Positions 36,765-47,263 are shown, counted from the stretch's first letter. The stretch: DNA of 64,000 nt from Vreelandella piezotolerans (GCF_012427705.1 NZ_CP048602.1:3658001-3722000); one strand, 5' to 3'. Notes: generated by a model from the letters alone, not told the origin. Numbers and translations: made by a program.

Positions 36765-37933
36765 GTGACCGAGGCTGCTTGTCCGGGCACCGCATGCAAA
36801 TAGTTGTCCACATCGCCCTGTTGAGGCAGTCGCTGCCCCTCCCGGTCAGTAGCGAGTAGCAATGCGGCTGCCGCTCTTAGTGCAAGTCGTGCGGAGGTGT
36901 GGGACGTTTTGCCCGCCTCTATACGGGTTTCCAATTGCAGCCAATAGGCTTGCAGCACTTGGTCTGATAGCGAAGCGAACGGCATAGAACTGAGACACGC
37001 TTGAATACGTCTTTTCTCTGAGTCGATCCGCTTTGCTTGGTGATCCGGCTCTACCCCTTGCTCTTCATGCAACCATCGCATGGGAAGCCTCACACGCCGC
37101 AAGCCCTCCGCCCCGAAGTGATGAAGTAGCTCCGAATAGCTCGGTATCCGTGACCATGCCTGGTCGAGCTCAAGGAAGAACGAGAAGAAATGATTGATCT
37201 TGAGGGCAGCCTTATGCGGCCCAGTGATACGAATCAGCCATTCACCAAATTCCCCAAAGGCCTCACTTAACGCTTTGGTAGTGATACCGGCTTGGCCAAT
37301 GGTGATGCGTTTACGGCATGTTCGCGTCCAATAGCAGGGCTCACAGGCATCACCTCGACCCGCTGGCATGGGATTACCACACGATGGGCAGGCAATTTCC
37401 CCTTGCTCATTACAGGCTTTGCACAACGCATCCCCGTTGGGTGCCACCACCAATAAACGATGTCGACGACATGCAGAACAGGTACCGTGGTCTGCTGTCG
37501 AACAGCGTGGACATAAGCGATGATCATGCCCCGTACGCGCCACTCGGGTAAGACGTTGAGATGCTTTCCCACACGCCTCGCAGGGCTCTGGTTCTTTGAA
37601 ATAGGGAGCGCAGGCGATACAGACAGGGCCGTAGGGAGTGACCTTGCCGATGTTGTAGTCTGAACTGGCTTTTCCACATCGTGCACACGGTTTGTCAACG
37701 TTGCACTGACGACAGACGGCGTCTGGGTCATTCTTAGGCAGACGGGCTAACTCACCACATCGTGGGCACATCCGCCGCTTAAACACACGAGCATAGCAAG
37801 TTGAACAGTAGCCGTGCCCTTTATGGCGTCGCCACAATTTGGAGACTTCTCGGCCACACTCATCGCAGTCGACCGTTTGGTGTTGATTCAAGAGGTTGGC
37901 TCCGCTTTCATTCTGCGTTTTAAACGCGCCCAT
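36746..37933 (-). CDS. Multi-zinc-ribbon protein of the transposition module (frame split at 3' end)
   Basis: This 395-residue protein has an N-terminal half with at least seven CxxC-type ribbons (CDECGRE, CPRCGEL, CRQCNVD-CARCGKA, CEACGKA, CPRCSTAD-CSACRRH, CPSCGNP). The C-terminal half contains a helical segment like the SAM-like core-binding domain of tyrosine recombinases, without catalytic residues in view. It overlaps tniQ by 46 bp and ends at TAA 36746-36748, four codons after a G GGT TTA heptamer. The -1 frame adds 97 codons (total 489). Its role in target choice or DNA binding is inferred from location only. Confidence 0.6.
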   Translation of the reverse strand: MGAFKTQNESGANLLNQHQTVDCDECGREVSKLWRRHKGHGYCSTCYARVFKRRMCPRCGELARLPKNDPDAVCRQCNVDKPCARCGKASSDYNIGKVTPYGPVCIACAPYFKEPEPCEACGKASQRLTRVARTGHDHRLCPRCSTADHGTCSACRRHRLLVVAPNGDALCKACNEQGEIACPSCGNPMPAGRGDACEPCYWTRTCRKRITIGQAGITTKALSEAFGEFGEWLIRITGPHKAALKINHFFSFFLELDQAWSRIPSYSELLHHFGAEGLRRVRLPMRWLHEEQGVEPDHQAKRIDSEKRRIQACLSSMPFASLSDQVLQAYWLQLETRIEAGKTSHTSARLALRAAAALLLATDREGQRLPQQGDVDNYLHAVPGQAASVTGLLIS

Positions 37934-38976
37934 GAGGCTCTAACAGCGCGTTCCGACATGGGGCGACAAGCCGGGGGAACACGGCGGCGATGCGGCCCAT
38001 GAGGGTGGTGAGATAACCGTGATAGCAGCGGCAACAACACAACGGGGGGCGACCTTCGGGGATCATGAAGCGCGCTCGTTTTGACATTGCACGCGACCAG
38101 AACGCTGAACGTTTCTTCAAGGCCCATACTGAGCAAGCGTTCCAACGCTACCAATAAGGCACTACGCTCGCTGACAGCCAGCAGCTCAAACGCCAGGCCA
38201 GACACAGGCATTCGGCAATCCGTAACCGAAATGCCCAATGAAAGAAGCGCATCGGCCAGGGGTGACACAGGCCGCCGACTTGCACGCCGTATAACGCCAA
38301 TAAAAAAGGCCACCATAGAAAACCAATCGGCGGGTGCGATAGAGGCCTGCCTAAACGTCACCTTATCCTGTTCTAACACACGATCAGCCATCACTTGAAC
38401 ACTGAACGCTTCAGGTAAAGGCGACGTGCATACCGCCTTTCTAAAATCGTTATGACACCGGCTGCATTGAGCTAAATGTTGATCTTCCGCTGTCAGGCGA
38501 TGGGGCTCTATAGGGGCCTTGCATGCTGGGCACTCATCTACCAGCTGCACCCCATGAAAGCGGCACCCAGTGTGCCAAGCGAATCGCCAGTGCCGGCGCA
38601 AGTAGGGGGTTGAGTCCTCTGCCAAGCACAACGTGCATACCTGTTGTCCTCCATGGCGGGTTCGATTTCGGCTGCCGAGTGCCAACAACCAGGGCCAAGT
38701 CCGGGTTTCCGGTAACGAGTAACCGACCACTTTCTCACAATCGTCCCGCATCCCCGCTTTCTGAAACTTAGCGGAAGATATCCCCGAGGCATTCACTAAT
38801 GGGCGCATTCTTGCGAGGGGTATTTCCCTATCAATGTCCCTCGTCCATATACGCCATGTTGGCCAAATAGCCCCGGTGAGCGACAAAGGATCACACCCCT
38901 GTCGCAACGCCGCCCGAACGAGCCATGATGAAAGGGACTCCTCAGGCAGCAGGGGCACACTCAGCGCCCAGGTCAT
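37888..38976 (-). CDS. tniQ: TniQ family transposition protein (TnsD-like targeting subunit)
   Basis: This 362-residue protein begins with the TniQ signature (PEESLSSWLVRAALRQG). It has the zinc-binding block QVCTLCLAEDSTPYLRRHW...TGCRFHGVQLVDECPACK between residues about 112-158. In Tn7-family elements this protein recognises the target and recruits TnsC. Given the insertion in comM it is the natural candidate for reading a comM sequence. It overlaps tnsC by 1 bp and the zinc-ribbon gene by 46 bp. Confidence 0.9.
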   Translation of the reverse strand: MTWALSVPLLPEESLSSWLVRAALRQGCDPLSLTGAIWPTWRIWTRDIDREIPLARMRPLVNASGISSAKFQKAGMRDDCEKVVGYSLPETRTWPWLLALGSRNRTRHGGQQVCTLCLAEDSTPYLRRHWRFAWHTGCRFHGVQLVDECPACKAPIEPHRLTAEDQHLAQCSRCHNDFRKAVCTSPLPEAFSVQVMADRVLEQDKVTFRQASIAPADWFSMVAFFIGVIRRASRRPVSPLADALLSLGISVTDCRMPVSGLAFELLAVSERSALLVALERLLSMGLEETFSVLVACNVKTSALHDPRRSPPVVLLPLLSRLSHHPHGPHRRRVPPACRPMSERAVRASWARLKRRMKAEPTS

Positions 38977-39860
38977 TACAGCATCACTTCCCTAATGCCA
39001 CGGGTGGGCCGCACCCATGATTTACTCTGAATAATTTTCTCATCGATGCACTCAGCTCCAGACAAAATAGCGGCATTTGCACACTCAATCAGCAGCCGGT
39101 GCAGGTCACCCAAATTACCGCCAGAAATCGCGTGGAGCTGGGTCGCCAATTGGGGCTCATGCAGTTGGGAAGGATGTTTGAGAGGTAATATCTTCTCAAA
39201 GCCAGCGAGCAGCTTCTGAAACTCCTGATTGAGCTCCCACTTTGGTAACGCGACCACATCAAAGCGACTCGCATGCTGTGGGTCTGAATGCAGCACACGC
39301 ACAGCATCTTGCGTCCCCACACCAACGATGGGAATCATTAGCTCATTGCATAAAAGCTTAATGGCATTCATCGTTTCGCGCTGCTTAACAGCACCACCGG
39401 TTAACAGAGAGTGAAACTCATCGATGATCAGTAAGCGCGTATGGCAAGCACGCAGTTGATGAATCACCTGGTAGCGCAGCTTGGGAACAGGATCTGTAGG
39501 CCGGTAGGGAGCCCAGAAACTCTCTAGCACTGCGATATACAGACTTTTCTCATCGGCACTCGGGGGAGCCTGAGTGACAACAACAGGCTTCACGGGCTCT
39601 ACGTCTTCATTCACGTAGCCTTCACCGTACTGCTTACGAAACCGTTGAACGATGGTTGTCTTTCCGTTGTTGGAGTCACCCACGAGCAAGAGGTTAGGCA
39701 TACGAGGACGACTGGGCTTCTCCATCAACCCACGCATGACCTCAATGACACGATTGGCCAATGGATAGCCCAACCAGCGCGGTTGATCCATAAACTCCAT
39801 TCGCTCTTTAGCGGACAGCCCCAAGACGTGACGAAGATCAGGATGAAGGTGTGTGCTCAT
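38976..39860 (-). CDS. tnsC: TnsC/TniB-like AAA+ ATPase of the transposon
   Basis: This 294-residue AAA+ ATPase has Walker A GDSNNGKT at residues 61-68 and Walker B LLIIDEFH with Asp147/Glu148. Size and motifs match TniB of Tn402/Tn6022-type elements more than the 555-residue TnsC of Tn7. It links the target protein with the transposase and gives target immunity. It overlaps tnsB by 4 bp. Confidence 0.92.
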   Translation of the reverse strand: MSTHLHPDLRHVLGLSAKERMEFMDQPRWLGYPLANRVIEVMRGLMEKPSRPRMPNLLLVGDSNNGKTTIVQRFRKQYGEGYVNEDVEPVKPVVVTQAPPSADEKSLYIAVLESFWAPYRPTDPVPKLRYQVIHQLRACHTRLLIIDEFHSLLTGGAVKQRETMNAIKLLCNELMIPIVGVGTQDAVRVLHSDPQHASRFDVVALPKWELNQEFQKLLAGFEKILPLKHPSQLHEPQLATQLHAISGGNLGDLHRLLIECANAAILSGAECIDEKIIQSKSWVRPTRGIREVML

Positions 39861-41785
39861 GCTATGTCCCAGTTCACATCGATATCACCCGTTAAAAGAC
39901 CGTCCCCTTGAGCGGGTGTCTCTTTAGGGGCCGCAGTTGAGGGCGCATGTAAAAGGGGATCTGCAGGCGTCACCTTCTTCTCATGCTCTTTACGTCGTTG
40001 TGCCTGACGGCGACTTCGCTTAGTACGTGCTTGCGACTCCTCCACATGGGTTCGCAGCTCACTAATAGCGCGTAGAATTTCAGTCTCATTGACCGAGCTT
40101 CTTCCTTCCTGCCGAAGGCGCGCTTTAGCTTGGGCATACTCCCAAACACTCATCGAGGGGAGGGCAAGATTGGCAAAGGGCACGCGAAAATAGTGCCCGA
40201 GCTCCGGGTCTTTGAACCAAATGACACTAATGTCGCGAGGGTCGCGCCGGAAAACAAAGGTGCGTTTCTTGTCTGGCATGTCTGGATCTTTGGCATTGAT
40301 CCAAGGTCTTAGCGCTTCATCGTAATAGTTTATGCCATCGATGGTCACACCAAAGGTCTGGATCGTACGCTGAAAGCTGGGCAAAAAATCGAGCAATACA
40401 GAGAGCCTGTCAGCAGGCCTCGGCGCTAATCCCACTCCCTGCACATCCGCATTGCCAAACACACCAATTTCCCACTTTTTCATCGGCGACATACCAATCC
40501 CAGAATGAAGGCGCTGGTGGTAAACCTTGCAAATCAACGTCACCAGCCACTCTTCAAACTCGCTTTTCGTCATGGCCGCGTGCTTCTCTGGATCGTATCC
40601 CTCTTTCTCTTTAATGGAGGAGAAGGTCGTCCCAGGCAGGTTATGGATTTCCTTTAGAAGAGAGCCCAGTACCCGCTCAATGTGGCCACCATAACGAGGC
40701 TGCTTAACAGGCCGAAACTCAAGGTTGACCCCATAGGCTAGGCATGAGCGCCGAAACGTCTCAGAGCGAAAATCTGGGCCGTTATCGACATGAATCGTGG
40801 CGGGTGTGCCCCATACCGGCCACTCAGCCTCCACATTATGCAGTAGCAACCACTCATCTTTAGGAAGCATGGAGTGCGCCACACACATGCCGACAGATGT
40901 TTCAGAGGGCGGGTCAAACGACAAGTAATACCCCGTGACCATGCGAGTAAACACGTCCATGGCCAACGTAATCCATGGGCGACCAATCGGCTTGCGATAC
41001 ACGTCATCGACCAAAATAATATCGGCAGGCGTGTGGTCAATCTGCATAACGGCTAACGGATAGTCCGCATTGGGAAATTTTCCGGCAGCCGGCTGGAACT
41101 TGTTAATGGCTTTGTCTCTAAAACCATGGCCACGCAACCGGTCACGCTCTGGGATATCACGCAGACGAGCACGAACGGTACCAGGGCTCGGCGGGTCGAT
41201 GCGCCGTTCATGGCAGCGCCGCATGACTTCCTGTACCGCTTTTTGTGCGGACGGACGCTGCAGCGTCAAATACACCTCTTTGATGACTTCCTGAATCACT
41301 GCCTCGGCATGCGCGGGAATACGCGACTTTCCCTTCTTCCACCCTGGCTTTTGAGGAATCAATGCAAGCACCGAGCCCGTCGCTTTATACCGCTTCAACC
41401 AACGGTAGATCGTAGCCGTATCAACCCCCGTTTGTTTCGCACGCTCCTCCGCTGCATCCCGCCCCACCGTATGGCGATCCACCAAGGGCTTAATGATGGA
41501 AAAGCGATGCTCGGCCTCCCGCCAATCGGCATCCCCAATCTCGGACATATCCTGCTCAGGGGATACGGACCCGCTATTGAGAGGCGCTAGTTCTTTGATG
41601 CGAAGCGGGCAACTACGCCCGGACTCAACGGCAATGCCAATGACTGTCTCAAAATCGAGCACCTGGGAAATTCGGTAAACGGTGCCATCTTTCTGAACCT
41701 GCTCACCCACCATAATCTGCAAGTGTTGGCGTGTTTGGGCGACGCCGTTATTGGGTTCAGTTGCGCTGCCACGATGGTTATTCAT
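39857..41785 (-). CDS. tnsB: TnsB/TniA-like DDE transposase
   Basis: This 642-residue integrase-fold transposase has N-terminal HTH domains (TGVDTATIYRWLKRY region). The catalytic triad is Asp250 (MQIDHTPAD), Asp334 (IHVDNGPDF) and Glu370 (GGHIERVLG), with 35 residues between the last two. It cuts and joins the 3' ends and binds the repeated end sites. It overlaps tnsA by 8 bp and tnsC by 4 bp, forming one operon. Confidence 0.94.
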   Translation of the reverse strand: MNNHRGSATEPNNGVAQTRQHLQIMVGEQVQKDGTVYRISQVLDFETVIGIAVESGRSCPLRIKELAPLNSGSVSPEQDMSEIGDADWREAEHRFSIIKPLVDRHTVGRDAAEERAKQTGVDTATIYRWLKRYKATGSVLALIPQKPGWKKGKSRIPAHAEAVIQEVIKEVYLTLQRPSAQKAVQEVMRRCHERRIDPPSPGTVRARLRDIPERDRLRGHGFRDKAINKFQPAAGKFPNADYPLAVMQIDHTPADIILVDDVYRKPIGRPWITLAMDVFTRMVTGYYLSFDPPSETSVGMCVAHSMLPKDEWLLLHNVEAEWPVWGTPATIHVDNGPDFRSETFRRSCLAYGVNLEFRPVKQPRYGGHIERVLGSLLKEIHNLPGTTFSSIKEKEGYDPEKHAAMTKSEFEEWLVTLICKVYHQRLHSGIGMSPMKKWEIGVFGNADVQGVGLAPRPADRLSVLLDFLPSFQRTIQTFGVTIDGINYYDEALRPWINAKDPDMPDKKRTFVFRRDPRDISVIWFKDPELGHYFRVPFANLALPSMSVWEYAQAKARLRQEGRSSVNETEILRAISELRTHVEESQARTKRSRRQAQRRKEHEKKVTPADPLLHAPSTAAPKETPAQGDGLLTGDIDVNWDIA

Positions 41786-42473
41786 AATCGGGTACCCATA
41801 CCTCTGATAGAGGACTGAAGGATTGGGCCATATCGCAATCTAACTGCCGAGTCGCCAGTAGATGCCATAAATGCGCAATCCCCTCTGCCCGGTAAATATC
41901 GCCCATAAAGTGCCGAGAAAGCAGGTAATCCAAGGTCGCCACCCCCATTTCCCTCACCGTGTTGAGGACTGCCTGGCTTTCGACAGAAGGAAACACCATC
42001 CGTTTATAGCGCGCTAGGAAGGTAATGTTGTCCAAGGTCTTATCACGAATGCGGCTTTCATCATGAATGCGAAACGCCCAGCCCTCATTGTTGGCATGCC
42101 GTATCGCCGCCTTCCATTTAGGCGACCATTCACGCCAATGTGCTTGCCACTTTTCCCGTGGTTTGACCTCCACCAGGAGAGGTTTTGGGTAATCCCTGTA
42201 ATGACGGTTACCGAGACGGTAATAAACCAAATAGTCAGGTGTGTAGGTGTAGCGCCTACCGGTCACGGGATGATGAAACGGGATCTCGCACGGCTGGGAT
42301 ATCACACCAAGGACGCTCACATCAAAGTCAGCCTTGATGAGGAAATCACGTTCGAGCGTCGACTCGAACGCAATAGACTCCTCCCCGCGAAAGGCATAGT
42401 AGCCAGACACACTTCGTCGGGTAGGGCCGATTTTACGAACGGATGTAGGCAGTGGCATGGGCAGTCGCACCAA
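41778..42473 (-). CDS. tnsA: TnsA-like endonuclease
   Basis: This 231-residue protein has a restriction-endonuclease-like core. Likely catalytic residues are Glu41 (FESTLERDF), Asp80 (YTYTPDYLV) and Lys104 (LLVEVKPR). In Tn7 TnsA cuts the 5' ends and makes transposition cut-and-paste; its presence predicts clean excision rather than cointegrates. It starts 124 bp inside the right end, so its promoter must lie within that end. Confidence 0.92.
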   Translation of the reverse strand: MVRLPMPLPTSVRKIGPTRRSVSGYYAFRGEESIAFESTLERDFLIKADFDVSVLGVISQPCEIPFHHPVTGRRYTYTPDYLVYYRLGNRHYRDYPKPLLVEVKPREKWQAHWREWSPKWKAAIRHANNEGWAFRIHDESRIRDKTLDNITFLARYKRMVFPSVESQAVLNTVREMGVATLDYLLSRHFMGDIYRAEGIAHLWHLLATRQLDCDMAQSFSPLSEVWVPDYE

Positions 42474-42494
42474 ATGTTGAATAAAACAAGACCT

Positions 42495-42597
42495 GTCGCA
42501 TCAATTGCTATTAATTCTGTCGCACTCAATCCTGTACAGACTACCATAATAGCCCGATATTACGCCCTGAGGGTCGCATCAATTGCTGAAAATGACA
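42495..42597 (-). repeat. Right end of the Tn7-like transposon with three TnsB-type sites
   Basis: Three copies of a GTCGCA(T)CAATTGCT-type block lie at 42495-42509, 42519-42534 (degenerate) and 42573-42587, the last running into the terminal AAAATGACA. They are inverted relative to those at the left end. The asymmetry (two sites left, three right) is like other Tn7 relatives. Confidence 0.82.
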
Positions 42598-43262
42598 GGG
42601 GCTCGAAACCCAAACCGGGTGAAATATCGCTCGCGCACCACGGCGTGCTGTTTTTGGACGAGCTGCCGGAATTTTCTCGTAACGTCTTGGAAGTATTACG
42701 CCAACCGCTGGAAACGGGCGAAATCCACCTCTCCCGCGCCAGCCACGAACGTCGCTACCCCGCCCAATTTCAGCTCGTTGCCGCGATGAACCCTTGCCCC
42801 TGTGGCCACCTGGGTGACCCGCGCCAACGCTGCCAGTGCAGCGCCAGCCAAATTCAGCGCTATCAGGCACGCCTCTCTGGCCCGCTGTTGGATCGCATCG
42901 ACCTGCAAGTGGAAGTGCCCGCTCTGCCCCCCGAGCAGCTCACCGCACAAACGCAAGGCGAGCCTTCCAGCGCGGTGCGCGAGCGGGTAATGGCGGCTCG
43001 TGAGCGGCAAATGGCCCGGGGCGCACTCAACAGCCAGCTCAGCGGTAAAGCGCTGGAAGCCGCCTGCGCCCTCAATGAAGAGGAGCGCGCCTGGCTCGCT
43101 GGCGTGCTTGAAAAGCTCAAGCTCTCCGCCCGCGCCTACCACCGCGTGCTGCGCGTCGCGCTCACCCTGGCCGACCTGCAAGGCGAATCCAAGCCCTCAC
43201 AGCCGCACTTTATCGAAGCGATCGGTTACCGGCAGTTGGATCGACTGTTGAAAGGGGCATAA
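42598..43262 (+). pseudogene. comM: comM, 3' part (interrupted by the Tn7-like transposon)
   Basis: It starts with the second GGGGC copy (42598-42602) and resumes at codon TCG 42603: SKPKPGEISLAHHGVLFLDELPEF, with Walker B, then the zinc-like Cys cluster PCPCGHLGDPRQRCQC and the C-terminal helicase domain to GYRQLDRLLKGA. With 17780-18628 it makes a 502-residue ComM. An open frame runs in from the transposon end (from 42063) but is an accident of sequence antisense to tnsA. Confidence 0.94.
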
Positions 43263-43271
43263 GCCCCTTCG

Positions 43272-43859
43272 TCATTGGGCGTGCGTTGCTGCAAGGGCAT
43301 CGACCAAGCGCTGGCACAGCGCATCCAGCTTTTGCCCCGTGGCGTCATCATGCAGCGCGCCGCTGTCGTTGAAGGCGCTGCCCGCTTTAGGTAGCGAGAG
43401 CGGCTGGGGCAGTACGGTGAGGCTCAAGTTGGCCAGTAACTGCTGGCCCAGCGGCAGCGCGCGAATACCGCCCAGGCCACCGGGGGAAGCGGCTACGAGC
43501 GCCGCCCACTTACCGGCAAAGAGCCCCAAGCCCGGCGTGTCACCGTAGGGGCGTGAAAGCCAGTCCAGGGTATTTTTCAGCAGCGGCGTGATAAAGCCGT
43601 TGTACTCCGGCGAAGCGATCAACAGCGCTTGGTGGTCCGCCAGCATTTCGCGCAGTTTCAGCACGTTCTCCGGCATGCCTTGGGCTTCGATATCTTCGTC
43701 GAACAGCGGGCAGGGATACGCTTTCAAATCGACAAACGTGGCTTTGCCACCTAACGCCTCGATGCGCTGGGCAGCTAGCTTGGCGAGCTGTTTATTGAGC
43801 GAGCCTTCACGGGCGCTGCCAGCAAAAACCAGTACTTTGGGTGGTTGAATGGCGGTCAT
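43272..43859 (-). CDS. NADPH-dependent FMN reductase family protein
   Basis: This 195-residue flavodoxin-fold enzyme has the FMN-phosphate loop FAGSAREGSLNKQLA near the N terminus, SPEYNGFITPLLKN mid-protein and PGGLGGIRALP. The layout matches the ChrR/YieF/azoreductase-like group that reduces quinones, chromate or flavins. ATG 43859 follows GGAGAGG. It is separated from the hydrolase gene upstream by 19 bp, so the two may be co-transcribed. Confidence 0.85.
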   Translation of the reverse strand: MTAIQPPKVLVFAGSAREGSLNKQLAKLAAQRIEALGGKATFVDLKAYPCPLFDEDIEAQGMPENVLKLREMLADHQALLIASPEYNGFITPLLKNTLDWLSRPYGDTPGLGLFAGKWAALVAASPGGLGGIRALPLGQQLLANLSLTVLPQPLSLPKAGSAFNDSGALHDDATGQKLDALCQRLVDALAATHAQ

Positions 43860-43878
43860 GGCCTCTCCTTCGTTGGGG

Positions 43879-44847
43879 TCAATGCACGTTCTCGACGAAA
43901 TGGTCGAGCGCTTCAAACAGCTGTTGACGAATCGGCTCTGCTTCGTTCACCAAATGGTGCCGCGCTTCCGGATGACGATGAACCTCTGCATTGGGAAATT
44001 TCTCCGCCAAAATGGTCAGGTTCCACTCCCAATCCACGGTGAGGTCCTGTTCGCCCTGCAGAATCAGGGTAGGCAACGGATTGGGTTCGAGCGCCAAGAG
44101 GCGCGGCATCCAGCGGCGCATGGCGGTGATCCAGGCCACGCTCAAGCGCTCGGGCTGTAGCGGATCCTGGTCGCGTAGAAAGGCGGTGAACGCTTCATCG
44201 GTGGAGTTGGGGCGGTACTTGCGCGGCAGCTCTTTGACAAAGGGGCTGGCGATCAAATGCAGCCAGCTGGCTTGGCTCCAGCGCCAAGGGCGCACCAGCG
44301 GTGCCAGCAGCACGATACCGGCCCAATGGGCGGCTTCTCGGCGGGTGAGCGCATCGGTGGCTAAAATCGCCGCGCCGGTGCTTTGCCCCACGCCCAGCCA
44401 CGGTGTGGGTGCCATGTTGAGCGTTTGCAGCGTCTTTTGCAGGTGCGCTAGGCAGTGCTGGTAATCATCGAAGTCTTCGATTTCCGCCCGGGGGCCGCTG
44501 GAAAGGCCGTGGCCGGGTAAATCCCACAGCACCACGCGCCAGCCTTTGGCCAGCAGGCAACTGAGCAGGTGGCGGTACAGGCCCAAATGATCGAAATAGC
44601 CATGAATCACGAACGCGGTGCCGGTGGGCTTGGGTGGGCTCCACACTTGGCACCACAGCGCGAACCGTCCGGTATCGACAAATCCGGCATGCACTTCGCT
44701 AGTGTCGTTGAGCAGCGCCTCCAGACCGTAGTGGCGAAAGTAGTCATGCACAGCGTCCGTTAGCGCGTCGCCTGGCGTCAAGCGGGAGAGCGACGACTCC
44801 CCTTGCGCCTGCCGGAACAGGTCTTCCAAGTGCTGGAAATTATGCAT
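43879..44847 (-). CDS. Alpha/beta hydrolase (serine aminopeptidase S33 / monoacylglycerol-lipase-like)
   Basis: This 322-residue protein has FVIHGYFDHLGLY (oxyanion region), the nucleophile elbow GVGQSTGAA, an Asp-bearing LQGEQDLTVD and a C-terminal His in PEARHHLVNE. No signal peptide is seen. The substrate is probably a lysophospholipid or monoacylglycerol, but many activities share this fold. ATG 44847 is used; the longer frame lacks homology-like sequence. Confidence 0.82.
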   Translation of the reverse strand: MHNFQHLEDLFRQAQGESSLSRLTPGDALTDAVHDYFRHYGLEALLNDTSEVHAGFVDTGRFALWCQVWSPPKPTGTAFVIHGYFDHLGLYRHLLSCLLAKGWRVVLWDLPGHGLSSGPRAEIEDFDDYQHCLAHLQKTLQTLNMAPTPWLGVGQSTGAAILATDALTRREAAHWAGIVLLAPLVRPWRWSQASWLHLIASPFVKELPRKYRPNSTDEAFTAFLRDQDPLQPERLSVAWITAMRRWMPRLLALEPNPLPTLILQGEQDLTVDWEWNLTILAEKFPNAEVHRHPEARHHLVNEAEPIRQQLFEALDHFVENVH

Positions 44848-45066
44848 TGACGTCTCTCCGTGAACACCACACTTCCATGGGCTGAGTAACAGCACAAAAT
44901 AACAGCGGCGGTGCCGCCCGCTCTTATCATTTGGTCGAGCATTTTACCGCTTTAGGGTCTACGCTGTTTACATGCCAACGCAGGTGTGGAAGTATTTTCC
45001 ATAAATCACCATTCACCCTGACCGTGGCACTTCAACCCACCACGGGCACCTTCACAGGAGAACCCC

Positions 45067-47241
45067 ATGAGCGAGCGTATCACGCGTCACCGTTTACAGG
45101 TGGCAGCCGACCTAGATCGTTTCATCAACGAGCAGGCTCTGCCGGGCACCGGCGTCGACGAAAGCGCCTTCTGGGCCGGTGTCGATGCCCTGTTCCACGA
45201 TTTGACCCCAAAAAACCGCCAACTGCTCGAAGAGCGCGACACGCTGCAAGAGAAGCTGGACGCTTGGCACCGTGAAAACCCCGGCCCGGTCAGCGACATG
45301 CCCGCCTACCGTAGCTTCCTCAAGGAGGCTGGCTACTTGGTGGACGCACCAAACAGCGTCAAAGCCACCACGGCCAACGTCGATCGCGAAGTCGCCACAC
45401 AAGCAGGCCCGCAGTTGGTGGTACCGGTGAGCAATGCCCGTTACGCCCTGAACGCGGCCAACGCCCGCTGGGGCAGCCTGTACGACGCCCTATATGGCAC
45501 CGACGCCATCTCCGAAGAGGACGGCGCGGAAAAAGGCACCAGCTTCAACCCGAAACGTGGTGAGAAAGTCATCGCTTACGCCCGCGGCGTGCTGGACCGC
45601 GCGGCTCCGCTGGCCACTGGCTCGCACCGGGATGCGGTGAAGTACGCTATCCGCGACGGCCACTTGGTCGTCAGCCTGGAGGGCGGTCGTGAAACCGGCC
45701 TGAAAGACGCTGGCAAGCTGATTGGCTTTAACGGCGACGCCGCTGCGCCCGACTCGATTCTGCTGGCCAATAACGGCCTGCACCTGGAGATTCAGGTCGA
45801 TGCCAACCACCCCATCGGCAAGACCGACCCGGCCCACGTCAAAGACGTGGTCGTGGAAGCCGCGCTGACCGCCATCATGGACTGCGAAGACTCCGTCGCG
45901 GCGGTGGATTCCGAAGATAAAGTCGGTGTGTACAGCAACTGGCTCGGCCTGATGAAGGGCGACCTGGAAGAGAACATCGAAAAGGGTGGTAAAACCTTTA
46001 CCCGTAAGCTGCACGCCGACCGCACTTGGCAAACCACTGACGGCAACACCGTCACGCTGCCGGGCCGTTCGCTGATGTTCGTGCGCAACGTGGGCCATCT
46101 GATGACCACCCCGGCGATTCTGGACGAAAACGGCAACGAGCTGCCGGAAGGCATTCTGGACGCAGTGGTGACCTCGCTGCTGGCGCTGCACGACTTGAAG
46201 AAAGACGCCGACCAGCCGCGCAACTCCCGCGCGGGGTCGGTATACATCGTCAAGCCGAAGATGCACGGGCCAAAAGAAGTCGCTTTTGCCAACGAGCTGT
46301 TTGGCCGCGTGGAAGACATTCTTGGCATGAGCCGTGACACCCTGAAAATGGGCATCATGGATGAAGAACGCCGTACTACGGTCAACCTCAAGGCATGTAT
46401 CGCCGAAGCGACCTCGCGCGTGGTCTTCATCAATACCGGCTTCCTGGACCGCACTGGCGACGAAATGCACACCGCCATGGAAGCAGGCCCGATGGTTCGC
46501 AAGGGCGACATGAAGAGCGCCGCCTGGATCACCGCCTACGAGAAGAACAACGTGCAGGTTGGGTTGGCCTGTGGTCTGCGCGGCCGCGCCCAAATTGGTA
46601 AAGGCATGTGGGCCATGCCTGATTTGATGCACAGCATGCTGGAGCAGAAAATCGGCCATCCGAAAGCCGGTGCCAATACGGCGTGGGTCCCTTCCCCCAC
46701 CGCCGCGACCCTGCACGCTCTACACTATCACCAAGTCAGCGTTGCCGACGTTCAGCGCGAGCTGGAAGCCCAGGGCGAGCCAGACTTCTTGGACGACCTG
46801 CTCACCGTGCCGGTGGCCGAAAACGCCAACTGGTCCGATGACGAAATTCAGCAAGAGCTGGACAACAACTGCCAGGGCATTTTGGGATACGTGGTTCGCT
46901 GGGTAGAGCACGGTGTCGGCTGCTCCAAGGTACCGGATATTCACAACGTCGGTCTGATGGAAGACCGTGCCACGCTGCGTATCTCCAGCCAGCACATTGC
47001 CAACTGGTTGCACCATGGCATCGTCGATGCGCCCCGTGTCGAGGAAACGCTCAAGCGCATGGCGAAAGTGGTTGATGAGCAGAATGCTGGCGACCCCACC
47101 TACACCGCCATGAGCGCCGACTTTGAAGGCTCTACCGCGTTCAAAGCCGCTTCTGACTTGGTGTTCAAAGGCCGCGTGCAGCCGTCTGGCTACACCGAGC
47201 CGCTCCTGCACGAATGGCGCCAGGTGCACAAAGCCAAATAA
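45067..47241 (+). CDS. glcB: Malate synthase G
   Basis: This 724-residue cytosolic enzyme condenses glyoxylate with acetyl-CoA to malate. Conserved parts include [35 protein letters not shown], the catalytic-loop [23 protein letters not shown], and [23 protein letters not shown]. Length equals the E. coli enzyme (723). AGGAGAACCCC precedes the ATG. It appears monocistronic with a terminator at 47264. Confidence 0.96.
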   Translation: MSERITRHRLQVAADLDRFINEQALPGTGVDESAFWAGVDALFHDLTPKNRQLLEERDTLQEKLDAWHRENPGPVSDMPAYRSFLKEAGYLVDAPNSVKATTANVDREVATQAGPQLVVPVSNARYALNAANARWGSLYDALYGTDAISEEDGAEKGTSFNPKRGEKVIAYARGVLDRAAPLATGSHRDAVKYAIRDGHLVVSLEGGRETGLKDAGKLIGFNGDAAAPDSILLANNGLHLEIQVDANHPIGKTDPAHVKDVVVEAALTAIMDCEDSVAAVDSEDKVGVYSNWLGLMKGDLEENIEKGGKTFTRKLHADRTWQTTDGNTVTLPGRSLMFVRNVGHLMTTPAILDENGNELPEGILDAVVTSLLALHDLKKDADQPRNSRAGSVYIVKPKMHGPKEVAFANELFGRVEDILGMSRDTLKMGIMDEERRTTVNLKACIAEATSRVVFINTGFLDRTGDEMHTAMEAGPMVRKGDMKSAAWITAYEKNNVQVGLACGLRGRAQIGKGMWAMPDLMHSMLEQKIGHPKAGANTAWVPSPTAATLHALHYHQVSVADVQRELEAQGEPDFLDDLLTVPVAENANWSDDEIQQELDNNCQGILGYVVRWVEHGVGCSKVPDIHNVGLMEDRATLRISSQHIANWLHHGIVDAPRVEETLKRMAKVVDEQNAGDPTYTAMSADFEGSTAFKAASDLVFKGRVQPSGYTEPLLHEWRQVHKAK

Positions 47242-47263
47242 GCCTCATCGCTCAATGGCCCCC

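Noticed and set aside
42063..43262. A 399-codon open frame running from the transposon right end into comM
   Set aside because: The first 178 or so codons are antisense to tnsA and the end repeats; only the part after 42602 is real comM sequence.
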